Positions 23,066 to 29,124 of a stretch of 32,353 nucleotides of DNA are shown piece after piece. Origin of the DNA: Flavobacteriaceae bacterium. Lineage in GTDB: Bacteria > Bacteroidota > Bacteroidia > Flavobacteriales > Flavobacteriaceae. The DNA lies in assembly GCA_030828745.1 (NCBI GenBank), contig JAURBX010000006.1, positions 1 to 32,353 on the forward strand, written 5' to 3'. Position 1 is the first letter of the stretch. Each line of letters starts with the position of its first letter. The position numbers were made by a program, and so were the translations under genes. The notes under the pieces were generated by a model. It worked only from the letters and a program-made list of their open reading frames with translations. It ran no database searches and was not told the origin of the DNA.

Positions 23066-24058
23066 TTGATTAAAATTGGCGACATAGAATTAAGTGATTT
23101 TCCGCTTTTACTAGCCCCTATGGAGGACGTTAGTGATCCTCCTTTTAGAGCGCTTTGTAAGGAGCTAGGAGCAGACGTCGTTTACACCGAATTTATTTCG
23201 TCAGAAGGCTTGATTAGAGACGCCGCCAAAAGTGTTCAGAAACTTGATATATATGAAAAAGAACGTCCTGTAGGCATCCAAATTTTCGGAGCAAATTTAG
23301 AGTCCATGATACGTTCCGTTGAAATTGTAGAGGCTTCTAAGCCAGATATTATCGACATCAACTTTGGATGTCCAGTAAAAAAAGTAGTGAGTAAAGGAGC
23401 AGGTGCGGGAATTTTAAAAGACATTCCTTTAATGGTGAAACTCACTGAAGCGATGGCCAAGCACACACATTTACCCATTACAGTTAAAACACGTTTGGGG
23501 TGGGACGATGATTCCATTAAAATTGTTGAAGTCGCTGAACGCCTTCAAGATGCTGGAGCAAAAGCGATTTCCATTCATGGAAGAACCCGGGCTCAAATGT
23601 ATAAGGGAGAGGCCAATTGGCACCCCATTGCTGAGGTTAAAAACAATCAACGAATGCAGATCCCTATTTTTGGGAACGGTGATGTGGATTCTCCCGAAAA
23701 GGCAAAATTGATGCGAGACGCGTTTGGTTTGGATGGTGCGATGATCGGTCGAGCAAGTATAGGAAACCCCTGGTTTTTTAATCAAGTCAAGCATTATTTT
23801 GAAACGGGAACACATGCAGCACCTCCTTCTATTGAAGATCGAGTGGCCGTGGCAAGAAGGCATTTAGAGATGGCGATTGATTGGAAAGGAGAAATCCAAG
23901 GTGTTCTTGAAACACGCCGTCATTATACGAATTATTTTAAAGGGATTCCCAATTTTAAACCCTTGCGAACTCGGATGGTGACTTCGAATGAATCAGCAGG
24001 AGTCTTTGAGGTCTTTGACGAAATCATCGAGCACTTTTCGGCTCAAGAAATAGCATAA
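23066..24058 (+). CDS. dusB: tRNA-dihydrouridine synthase DusB
   Basis: DusB is an FMN- and NADPH-dependent enzyme that reduces uridines in the D-loop of tRNA. The 330-residue protein has APMEDVSDPPFRAL at its start (flavin-binding), Cys102 in INFGCPVKKVVSKGAGAGIL, TVKTRLGWD near 150, HGRTRAQMYKGEANW near 173 and GNGDVDSPEKA near 205, all in the order of the Dus family. The start is a TTG (23066); the first in-frame ATG would lie at residue 19, removing conserved residues. A possible -7 element TATTTTTA lies at 23044-23051. The 3' end overlaps the convergent permease gene by 16 bp. Confidence 0.95.
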   Translation: MIKIGDIELSDFPLLLAPMEDVSDPPFRALCKELGADVVYTEFISSEGLIRDAAKSVQKLDIYEKERPVGIQIFGANLESMIRSVEIVEASKPDIIDINFGCPVKKVVSKGAGAGILKDIPLMVKLTEAMAKHTHLPITVKTRLGWDDDSIKIVEVAERLQDAGAKAISIHGRTRAQMYKGEANWHPIAEVKNNQRMQIPIFGNGDVDSPEKAKLMRDAFGLDGAMIGRASIGNPWFFNQVKHYFETGTHAAPPSIEDRVAVARRHLEMAIDWKGEIQGVLETRRHYTNYFKGIPNFKPLRTRMVTSNESAGVFEVFDEIIEHFSAQEIA

Positions 24059-25254
24059 GTTTTACTCTTTTTTCCAAGCCCTCTTGTCGCCCAAGCCGTG
24101 CTAATGGTTCCTAAAACAAATAGCGTTCCTAGAACAATTGCAATGTTTTTTAACTCAAATAATACGGGGTATGCCAAGGAGGTTCCGGGAACATAGATAA
24201 AAGGAAATTGTGCTTGAATCAGGACAAGAAGCATTCCGATAAACAAACCGATAATTCCACCCACCCCACAAATTAATAAGCCAATAGTAAAAAATATTTT
24301 ATGAATTCCATGGGGTTGAGCCCCCATAGCCAATAAGATTTTTAGTTGTCCTCGTTTATCTAAAATCATCATAATTAAGGCCCCTACTACATTAAACAAA
24401 GCAATCATCATCACTAGGGTAAAAATAAAATAAATGGCAAGGTGTTCTACATTTAGCATTTTGTAGAGTGCTGCATTTTGTTCTGAACGAGAAACCAAAC
24501 GAATGGGTTGGTCAAAAAGAGGAGACAAGAAAGGGAGTAATTCCGTTTTAGAGGCTTTTGGTTTTGTTTTTAATACAATGGAAGAAAATTGATTGGGGTT
24601 CAATTCGAGAAGATCTTGACCAAATTCAAGATTTGAAAAAACATATTTTTTGTCCAAATCTTCACTGATTTGATATAAGCCAACCACAACACTGGGTTTT
24701 GTATGAAAAGGATCTTGCCCTAAAAGGGTGTTTTTATTTTTTTTAGGAACGGTAATGTTGAGAAAGGTATTGTAGTCAAAAACGCCTACACTTAAGCTCC
24801 CCGCAATACCAAACCCTAAAACTGCTTCTGAGCCTGAAAAGGAAAGCCAATCACCTAATGCGATAAGTTGATCAACAGACACCACATCGGTATAGTTTGG
24901 CCCTACAGCTTTGAGGTAGGCAACCTGATTTTTTTCTTTAAAAGAAAGAAAGACTTTTTCTTCAATTTCGGGAGCGGCTAGATCAATTTGTTCAAGAGCT
25001 TCGATTTGAAGTAAGGTATTGTCTTCAAGGGTAAGATATTTTCCTTGTTCTGCCTGGATTTCAAAATCAGGATCAAAGGCGTTTGTAAACGAAAGACCAA
25101 AATCTTTTAAGCCAGCAAAGGCACTTAGAACGATAAACAATGCGGCGGTTGCGATGATGACCATAAAGAGGGCAAAGGCATTGATTCGGTTGATGACCGT
25201 TTGCTGACTTTTAGCAAAAAAATAGCGCAATGCGATTTTAAGGGAATACGTCAT
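24043..25254 (-). CDS. ABC transporter permease, FtsX/LolCE-like
   Basis: A 403-residue permease of the MacB/FtsX type. It has one membrane segment near the N-terminus (NAFALFMVIIATAALFIVLSAFAGL), a large extracytoplasmic MacB-like core domain (about 50-270), and three C-terminal membrane segments (IYFIFTLVMMIALFNVVGALIMMIL; IHKIFFTIGLLICGVGGIIGLFIGMLLVL; IAIVLGTLFVLGTISTAWA). This 1+3 topology matches LolC/LolE lipoprotein exporters and the many FtsX-like permeases of Bacteroidota. No ATPase gene is adjacent. The gene lies 27 bp after rbfA on the same strand, probably in an operon with it, and overlaps the 3' end of dusB. Direct evidence for lipoprotein export is lacking, so LolE-like is a family resemblance only. 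Confidence 0.85.
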   Translation of the reverse strand: MTYSLKIALRYFFAKSQQTVINRINAFALFMVIIATAALFIVLSAFAGLKDFGLSFTNAFDPDFEIQAEQGKYLTLEDNTLLQIEALEQIDLAAPEIEEKVFLSFKEKNQVAYLKAVGPNYTDVVSVDQLIALGDWLSFSGSEAVLGFGIAGSLSVGVFDYNTFLNITVPKKNKNTLLGQDPFHTKPSVVVGLYQISEDLDKKYVFSNLEFGQDLLELNPNQFSSIVLKTKPKASKTELLPFLSPLFDQPIRLVSRSEQNAALYKMLNVEHLAIYFIFTLVMMIALFNVVGALIMMILDKRGQLKILLAMGAQPHGIHKIFFTIGLLICGVGGIIGLFIGMLLVLIQAQFPFIYVPGTSLAYPVLFELKNIAIVLGTLFVLGTISTAWATRGLGKKSKTYAIS

Positions 25255-25281
25255 GCTTAATTTTTAGTGTACAAAAGCAAC

Positions 25282-25683
25282 TTATTTTTTTTGTCGCGGT
25301 TCTAGTGCTTCGGGGTTTTTAATGGGATTTTCTCCTAATTTTAATTCGTGATCAATTGATTCGATATAATCCAATGAATCGTCTAAAAAGAAGAGGAGGT
25401 CTGGAATTCTTCTCAGTTGGTTTTTCATACGTTGCGATAAATCATGACGCAGCTGAAAACGATTTTCTTTTAGGACTTCAAAATGACGAAGGGCATCTTG
25501 TGTAGGAAAAATACTGAGGTAAATTTTAGCGGAGGTAAGATCGGCGGTAACATGAACCTTAGTCACTGAAATCATTAAGTTACTTACATTCTCTTGACGG
25601 ATTGCACCTTGCAGTAGTGTAGCAACCTCTTGTTGTAAAACTTTATTTATTTTTTTTTGTCTAGGCGTTTCTTGTTTGTCCAT
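25282..25683 (-). CDS. rbfA: 30S ribosome-binding factor RbfA
   Basis: RbfA binds the 30S subunit and promotes late 16S rRNA processing. The 133-residue protein begins MDKQETPRQKKINKVLQQEVATLLQGAIRQ, typical of the N-terminal helix of RbfA, and continues with MISVTKVHVTADLTSAKIYLSIFP and then NQLRRIPDLLFFLDDSLDYIESIDHEL, corresponding to the KH-like fold and the conserved RKTPELHF..D-S segment. Length is usual. A TATTTTTG -7 element is 5 bp from the ATG (25688-25695), suggesting a nearly leaderless transcript, although the gene also follows the DUF2452 gene by 27 bp. The permease gene is next downstream. Confidence 0.92.
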   Translation of the reverse strand: MDKQETPRQKKINKVLQQEVATLLQGAIRQENVSNLMISVTKVHVTADLTSAKIYLSIFPTQDALRHFEVLKENRFQLRHDLSQRMKNQLRRIPDLLFFLDDSLDYIESIDHELKLGENPIKNPEALEPRQKK

Positions 25684-25687
25684 GGCA

Positions 25688-25695
25688 CAAAAATA
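25688..25695 (-). promoter_or_regulatory. TAnnTTTG -7 element of rbfA
   Basis: The minus strand reads TATTTTTG, ending 4 bases before the rbfA ATG. A TTTA at 25714-25717 lies 18 bp upstream as a possible -33 element. Confidence 0.45.
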
Positions 25696-25710
25696 CGTAT
25701 AAAATTAAGC

Positions 25711-26106
25711 TTATAAACGTTCCCACTTATAATCCCCATTTAATCGGAAGGTGCCTAAATGTTCTTTGCTCCATTGTTCAGGGGGAATTAAAGAGAGAAA
25801 AGCTTCTTTTTTCCCTTGGTAAAGGTGGTAGATTTCTCCAACGATGGGTTCAAATTTGAAGTGTGCGGAATAGACCTGTTGCGTATCTGAAGCCAGTGAC
25901 ACAAAAGATTTGATTTTCTCTTGTAAATCATCTAACTCAGCCTGAAACTGTTTGGAAACTTTGTCTACCCCTTTCTTTTTAAAAGCATCTACATTAGGAA
26001 CTTCAATAATAGGTCCACTAAGACTGCTTGCATAAGGGAGTAGTTTTGCAATATAGCTTTCCTGGGTTTCATCCCAAACGACAGCATCTGGTTTTTTTTT
26101 CTTCAA
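25711..26106 (-). CDS. DUF2452 domain protein
   Basis: A 131-residue cytoplasmic protein of the DUF2452 family. The sequence KKKKPDAVVWDETQESYIAKLLPYASSLSGPIIEVPNVDAFKKKGV and the ending IPPEQWSKEHLGTFRLNGDYKWERL are the characteristic beginning and end; the middle, FQAELDDLQEKIKSFVSLASDTQQVYSAHFKFEPIVGEIYHLY, is helical. Databases sometimes label members 'GTP-binding', but no P-loop is visible. Only a TTG (26104-26106) is available as start; there is a stop codon six codons upstream and no ATG between. A TATCTTTG element 16 bp upstream supports this. Function unknown. Confidence 0.8.
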   Translation of the reverse strand: MKKKKPDAVVWDETQESYIAKLLPYASSLSGPIIEVPNVDAFKKKGVDKVSKQFQAELDDLQEKIKSFVSLASDTQQVYSAHFKFEPIVGEIYHLYQGKKEAFLSLIPPEQWSKEHLGTFRLNGDYKWERL

Positions 26107-26122
26107 AGAATTCTTTTTTTTT

Positions 26123-26130
26123 CAAAGATA
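26123..26130 (-). promoter_or_regulatory. TAnnTTTG -7 element of the DUF2452 gene
   Basis: The minus strand reads TATCTTTG, 16 bp before the TTG start, consistent with the other promoters of the window and with use of that TTG. Confidence 0.5.
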
Positions 26131-26182
26131 ACCAAATTGGCTGTTAGTACTCTTTTTCGAGGATTGCAAAAAGAAGCAAACA

Positions 26183-26308
26183 CTATTTTCCTCGTCCAGT
26201 TTTTCTTACAGCAGTGGTTTTTTTTGTAGCTCTAGGGGCGGCTACTTTTTTATTTTTTTCGCCTTGAGTTGATTTAACCTTACTGTTACCAAAGAATTTG
26301 CTGCTCAT
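26183..26308 (-). CDS. Small basic protein, 41 aa, unknown function
   Basis: The 41-residue product is lysine- and arginine-rich with no hydrophobic segment: it opens with MSSKFFGNSKVKSTQGEKNK and ends with VRKTGRGK. It might be a nucleic-acid- or ribosome-associated basic peptide, but no family is recognised. The ATG at 26306-26308 is supported by a near-consensus -7 element TATCTTTA (26323-26330) on the minus strand, 14 bp upstream; the longer frame begins further upstream through a non-coding hairpin region and is rejected. It precedes the DUF2452-rbfA-permease group on the same strand, with about 75 bp in between. Confidence 0.6.
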   Translation of the reverse strand: MSSKFFGNSKVKSTQGEKNKKVAAPRATKKTTAVRKTGRGK

Positions 26309-26365
26309 GATGTTTGTTTTTATAAAGATAGGGTATTTGACGGTGATCTGAAAAGGTGAAAAAAT

Positions 26366-26435
26366 AAAAGGGCAGGTCCAGCCAACCATAGCCTTACTAC
26401 CCTTTTACAAAAATAGGGTGTGAAGCCCTACGGGT
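26366..26435. ncRNA. Candidate structured RNA or decayed element
   Basis: A locally GC-richer stretch in an AT-rich spacer. AAAAGGG (26366-26372) pairs with CCCTTTT (26400-26406), ACCCT (26399-26403) with AGGGT (26415-26419), and AGGG (26415-26418) with CCCT (26426-26429), so alternative stems compete. Neither strand carries a convincing gene. No known RNA family was recognised; a chance fold cannot be excluded. Confidence 0.3.
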
Positions 26436-26538
26436 CAAAGGTAGTTAATATACGCATACGAAGTTTGAATAGAGGCTTTTTGTTAAGAGCTAAATTTTTT
26501 AAGTGAGGATTACAGAAGCTTATTTTTTTCATAAAAAT

Positions 26539-27036
26539 TTAATTTTTCAAGTACTCTTCCCATTCTTTTTTATCAAAAGTTTTCCCAAAGAGCTCGTAGA
26601 TACCGATTGCTTTTATGAAAAAATATTTAGTAAGACCAGCGACTTCATAAACAAAATAGACCTCTTCATTAAAGGCAGACGGTTTTATTATTACGGTTTT
26701 ATCTTCTAATCTAAATTCTTTTAATTCCTTTGTTTTGATAACCCTTTTAAATGTTTCAAACAAAGTGTCTATTTCCTCAGAAGTTGATTGGAACCTGAGT
26801 GTAGTTTTTTCCTCCTTTTTGTCATACTCTGAATTAGACCAAACGAATGCATAATATTCTTTTCCATTAACATTAGGGAGTTTATTCAAACTTACGCCTC
26901 CTGTAATTCTACCGTGGTAGTATATAAAATGTAAACCAATTTGTTTTCCTAAAACGTCATTAGTGACTTTTATTGTCTGTCCAAAGAACGGGGATGGCAG
27001 TGTTAAAAAGAAAACAATCAAAAGCAGTTTCTTCAT
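26539..27036 (-). CDS. Secreted protein of unknown function
   Basis: A 165-residue protein with a signal peptide (MKKLLLIVFFLTLPSPFFGQ) and a mature part of mixed beta strands and charged helices. There are no cysteines after cleavage, so it is probably periplasmic or secreted rather than disulfide-stabilised. No family is recognised. Its start is preceded by CTATAAATCCATTAAA, resembling the leaders of other accessory genes in the region (CATAAATCAATTAAA before the genes at 28107 and 31873). A 14-bp palindrome GCTTTATATAAAGC (27075-27088) lies about 40 bp upstream. It is in the accessory region between conserved housekeeping genes and the CAU tRNA. Confidence 0.65.
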   Translation of the reverse strand: MKKLLLIVFFLTLPSPFFGQTIKVTNDVLGKQIGLHFIYYHGRITGGVSLNKLPNVNGKEYYAFVWSNSEYDKKEEKTTLRFQSTSEEIDTLFETFKRVIKTKELKEFRLEDKTVIIKPSAFNEEVYFVYEVAGLTKYFFIKAIGIYELFGKTFDKKEWEEYLKN

Positions 27037-27146
27037 TTTAATGGATTTATAGTTATACGATTCAAACAGTTAAAGCTTTATATAAAGCAACAAATACCAA
27101 GGTAATTGAATAAGACATTTGGTACAGAGGATGTTACGTTTAGGTT

Positions 27147-27380
27147 TTATTCTGAACAATAAGTATCTCCAACTTGATACTGATTGTAAACCTCTTCAGT
27201 TACAGCTCCCGACGGGATTGCTCCATATTTATTAGGAACGTTGTTATTGCTGTAATTTTGATTTTGCCAAAAGAACAGAAAGTTACTTCCGCTTTTCTCT
27301 TTTCTTGTGATTTCAACACATCCCGTTTCTTTAGAACATGAAGAAGCAAGAAATAAAAATAAATAGATTAACCTTTTCAT
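27147..27380 (-). CDS. Short lipoprotein of unknown function
   Basis: A 77-residue lipoprotein: the signal MKRLIYLFLFLASSC contains the lipobox ASSC, giving an N-terminal lipidated Cys at about residue 15. The mature protein is short, polar and Asn/Tyr-rich (NQNYSNNNVPNKYGAIPSGAV), with two further cysteines (Cys21 and the one near the end in DTYCSE). The ATG is preceded by ACTATAAATCA, as in the neighbouring secreted protein. No family is recognised; it may be a strain-specific gene. Confidence 0.6.
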   Translation of the reverse strand: MKRLIYLFLFLASSCSKETGCVEITRKEKSGSNFLFFWQNQNYSNNNVPNKYGAIPSGAVTEEVYNQYQVGDTYCSE

Positions 27381-27695
27381 TGATTTATAGTCTCTACGAA
27401 TTTACTAATTCTATCTTTAAAAATAAGCGTCTAAATAAAAGGCACATAAAACGCCTTTGAATCAAAAGGAATACTACTTAAACGGAGTCGTGCGGCAAGT
27501 ATTTTAATGAAAAACGATTTTATAAAGGAAGTGTCTGAAGATATATAAATAGAGATTTAAGTAAAGCATTATTGAAAATGAGAGGAGCTAAAACCCCCAT
27601 CCTATGGCGGTAGAATTAGAAAGTGTCAATTAAAGATGAATTATTTCACAAGATGTATTAATTTTACAGCCTAATTAACGGAATGTTTTTAGTAA
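27381..27695. other. Non-coding stretch upstream of the CAU tRNA
   Basis: No convincing gene. It holds the lipoprotein's leader at the left end, a hairpin AAAGGC-9-GCCTTT (27438-27458) that could terminate minus-strand transcripts, and a quasi-palindrome CCCCCATCCTATGGCGG (27602-27618). The tRNA promoter should lie in the last 50 bp, but no TAnnTTTG is seen. Confidence 0.4.
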
Positions 27696-27769
27696 GGTCC
27701 TATAGCTCAGTTGGTTAGAGTAGCTGACTCATAATCAGTTGGTCCCTGGTTCGAGCCCAGGTGGGACCA
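27696..27769 (+). tRNA. tRNA with CAU anticodon (Met or lysidine-type Ile)
   Basis: Acceptor stem GGTCCTA/TGGGACC (one T-G pair), D-stem GCTC/GAGT, anticodon stem GCTGA/TCAGT around CTCATAA (anticodon CAT), T-stem CCTGG/CCAGG with loop TTCGAGC, discriminator A. CCA is not encoded. The anticodon alone cannot separate elongator Met from Ile2 (modified by TilS); it does not look like an initiator, since the anticodon stem lacks the three consecutive G-C pairs. It marks the left boundary of the repeat-delimited gene array. Confidence 0.9.
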
Positions 27770-27802
27770 CATTCAAGAAAGAGCACAAGCTCAATCAGAA
27801 CA

Positions 27803-27832
27803 AGCCCTTCAAGCAATTGAGGGCTTTTTTTT
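27803..27832 (+). terminator. Rho-independent terminator downstream of the CAU tRNA
   Basis: AGCCCTTCAA and TTGAGGGCT pair with one bulged T around GCAA, followed by eight T residues. It lies about 34 bp after the tRNA end. Confidence 0.8.
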
Positions 27833-28009
27833 ACCTAGTATCTAGACACTCAAATATACCCAAAATCGTGTCAACTGGCTCATTACTGCCAGTAAATAGA
27901 CAGTTAAATCCCCAAAAAATTCCAACCTAAAACTCTGAAATAAGACCCCCATCCCTAAAATTAAATCTACTTTTCTTTTGAGACTAGAGCACATATAATG
28001 ATGTATAAC
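27833..28009. other. Non-coding stretch between the tRNA terminator and repeat copy A
   Basis: No gene is seen. An inverted repeat ACTGGC-8-GCCAGT lies at about 27877-27896. There is no duplicated tRNA 3' end in the window that would mark an integration site. Confidence 0.35.
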
Positions 28010-28106
28010 CTAAATCATTGGCATATCTTCTTCATTAAGCTCAGGAGGAAACACGGAGCAGATAGATTTTCTATATTAGCAGCTTACTAATCATAAATCA
28101 ATTAAA
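28010..28106 (+). repeat. Intergenic repeat, copy A
   Basis: Nearly collinear with copy D, diverging only at scattered bases and one short gap. The minus strand ends in a reading frame with tail L-N-E-E-D-M-P-M-I and stop TAG at 28010-28012. The right end (CATAAATCAATTAAA) is the leader of the TPR lipoprotein gene whose ATG is at 28107. Confidence 0.75.
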
Positions 28107-28910
28107 ATGAAAAAAATTCTTCTAATCTTATTTACAGGTCTAATGATATCGGCATGTAATAATCCTCAAAAAACATCATCTAAGTTTTCAGCGCCAGGAA
28201 CAGGTAAATACATTGAATGGTTTGGTGATAATGAAATGGCAAATGAATTTGCTATGATTGGAATGAGACACTTTATGAATGCTGAACAAGAAAAAGCTTA
28301 TGCTTTTTTCGAAACAGCTCTTTCTTACGATTCCTCAATGTTTGCTCCACATGTTTGCCTAGCGGAAATGTCTTTAGACGGTTCTGAAAAACAAGAATAC
28401 CACATATCGCAAGCGAAAAAGAATGTTGAAGAAAATAATGAGACATCAAAGGTTTTTGTTTCAATTTTAGACCAGAAGCCTGATGGTTACTGGGGCTATT
28501 TTGATTCTTCAAATGCGCATGAACTTTGGAAAAAAATGCATGAGCTTGAACCAAAAGGAAACTTCATAAAACAATTCTATGCCTGGACTATGAAAGATAA
28601 AGAACAAAGTATCGCAACTATTAACAAGTTTATAGCTAACGCAAAAACAAATAATGAGTCTTATGAAAATCTACTTAACCTTTTGGGGTATAAATTGATG
28701 TCAAAAGGTGATATGGAAGGTGCTGAAAAAGTATTTTTAGACTATATTAAAGCCTACCCTGACGGATATAATGCATATGACTCAATGGGAGAATACTATT
28801 TAAAAAATGAAATGAATAAACCTGCAAAAGAGATGTACATGAAAGCTCTTGAAAAATATCAGTTTGCAAATAATGCGCGTAAAGTAATTTCAAAAATGAG
28901 GGAACAATAA
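28107..28910 (+). CDS. TPR-containing lipoprotein
   Basis: A 267-residue lipoprotein: signal MKKILLILFTGLMISAC with the lipobox ISAC (Cys17). The mature part is helical and contains TPR-like repeats: a first pair near residues 50-90 (RHFMNAEQEKAYAFFETALSYDSSMFAPHVCLAEM), and a pair at the C-terminus (GYKLMSKGDMEGAEKVFLDYIKAYPDGYNAYDSMGEYYLKNEMNKPAKEMYMKALEKY). Such proteins commonly act as protein-interaction scaffolds at the inner or outer membrane; the partner is unknown. Its leader is shared with the gene at 31873 (repeats A and D) and a strong terminator follows (28926-28950). No enzymatic motif is visible. Confidence 0.8.
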   Translation: MKKILLILFTGLMISACNNPQKTSSKFSAPGTGKYIEWFGDNEMANEFAMIGMRHFMNAEQEKAYAFFETALSYDSSMFAPHVCLAEMSLDGSEKQEYHISQAKKNVEENNETSKVFVSILDQKPDGYWGYFDSSNAHELWKKMHELEPKGNFIKQFYAWTMKDKEQSIATINKFIANAKTNNESYENLLNLLGYKLMSKGDMEGAEKVFLDYIKAYPDGYNAYDSMGEYYLKNEMNKPAKEMYMKALEKYQFANNARKVISKMREQ

Positions 28911-28925
28911 GAACAAATGATTATA

Positions 28926-28950
28926 AAAACCCTCCAAGTGGAGGGTTTTT
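28926..28950 (+). terminator. Rho-independent terminator after the TPR lipoprotein gene
   Basis: AAAACCCTCC and GGAGGGTTTT form a perfect 10-bp stem with loop AAGT, followed by further T. It abuts repeat copy B, which begins at 28949. Confidence 0.9.
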
Positions 28951-29036
28951 ATATCATCGGCATATCCTCTTCAGTAAGTTCTACAATACACTTTACCAAG
29001 AATGAAACAAGCTACTAATGAAGACGTTTTAGGGGT
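28949..29036 (+). repeat. Intergenic repeat, copy B
   Basis: Begins with the same core (ATCATCGGCATATCCTCTTC) as D. Continues into a segment shared with copy C (GAATGAAA-CAAG-CTACTAATGAAG). The minus strand encodes V-E-L-T-E-E-D-M-P-M-I with stop TAA at 28949-28951, so its stop overlaps the terminator of the preceding gene. Confidence 0.7.
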
Positions 29037-29124
29037 TTAACATTTGGATAAGCGATGGGATAAAATATAGTTGCATTATAATGTGACTATTTCTATTTAG
29101 TCTGTAATTTAATATATTGGTCTT

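Noticed and set aside
26366-26420. SRP RNA
   Set aside because: The piece GGGCAGGTCCAG superficially resembles the SRP RNA apical region, but the invariant GGAAGGAAGCAG part is missing.
26503-26709. 68-codon frame opposite the secreted-protein gene
   Set aside because: Antisense to the gene at 26539-27036 with no start context; likely a shadow frame.
27739-27930. Open frame of 63 codons beginning inside the CAU tRNA
   Set aside because: Its start lies in the tRNA and its frame runs through the terminator; no homology or promoter is seen.
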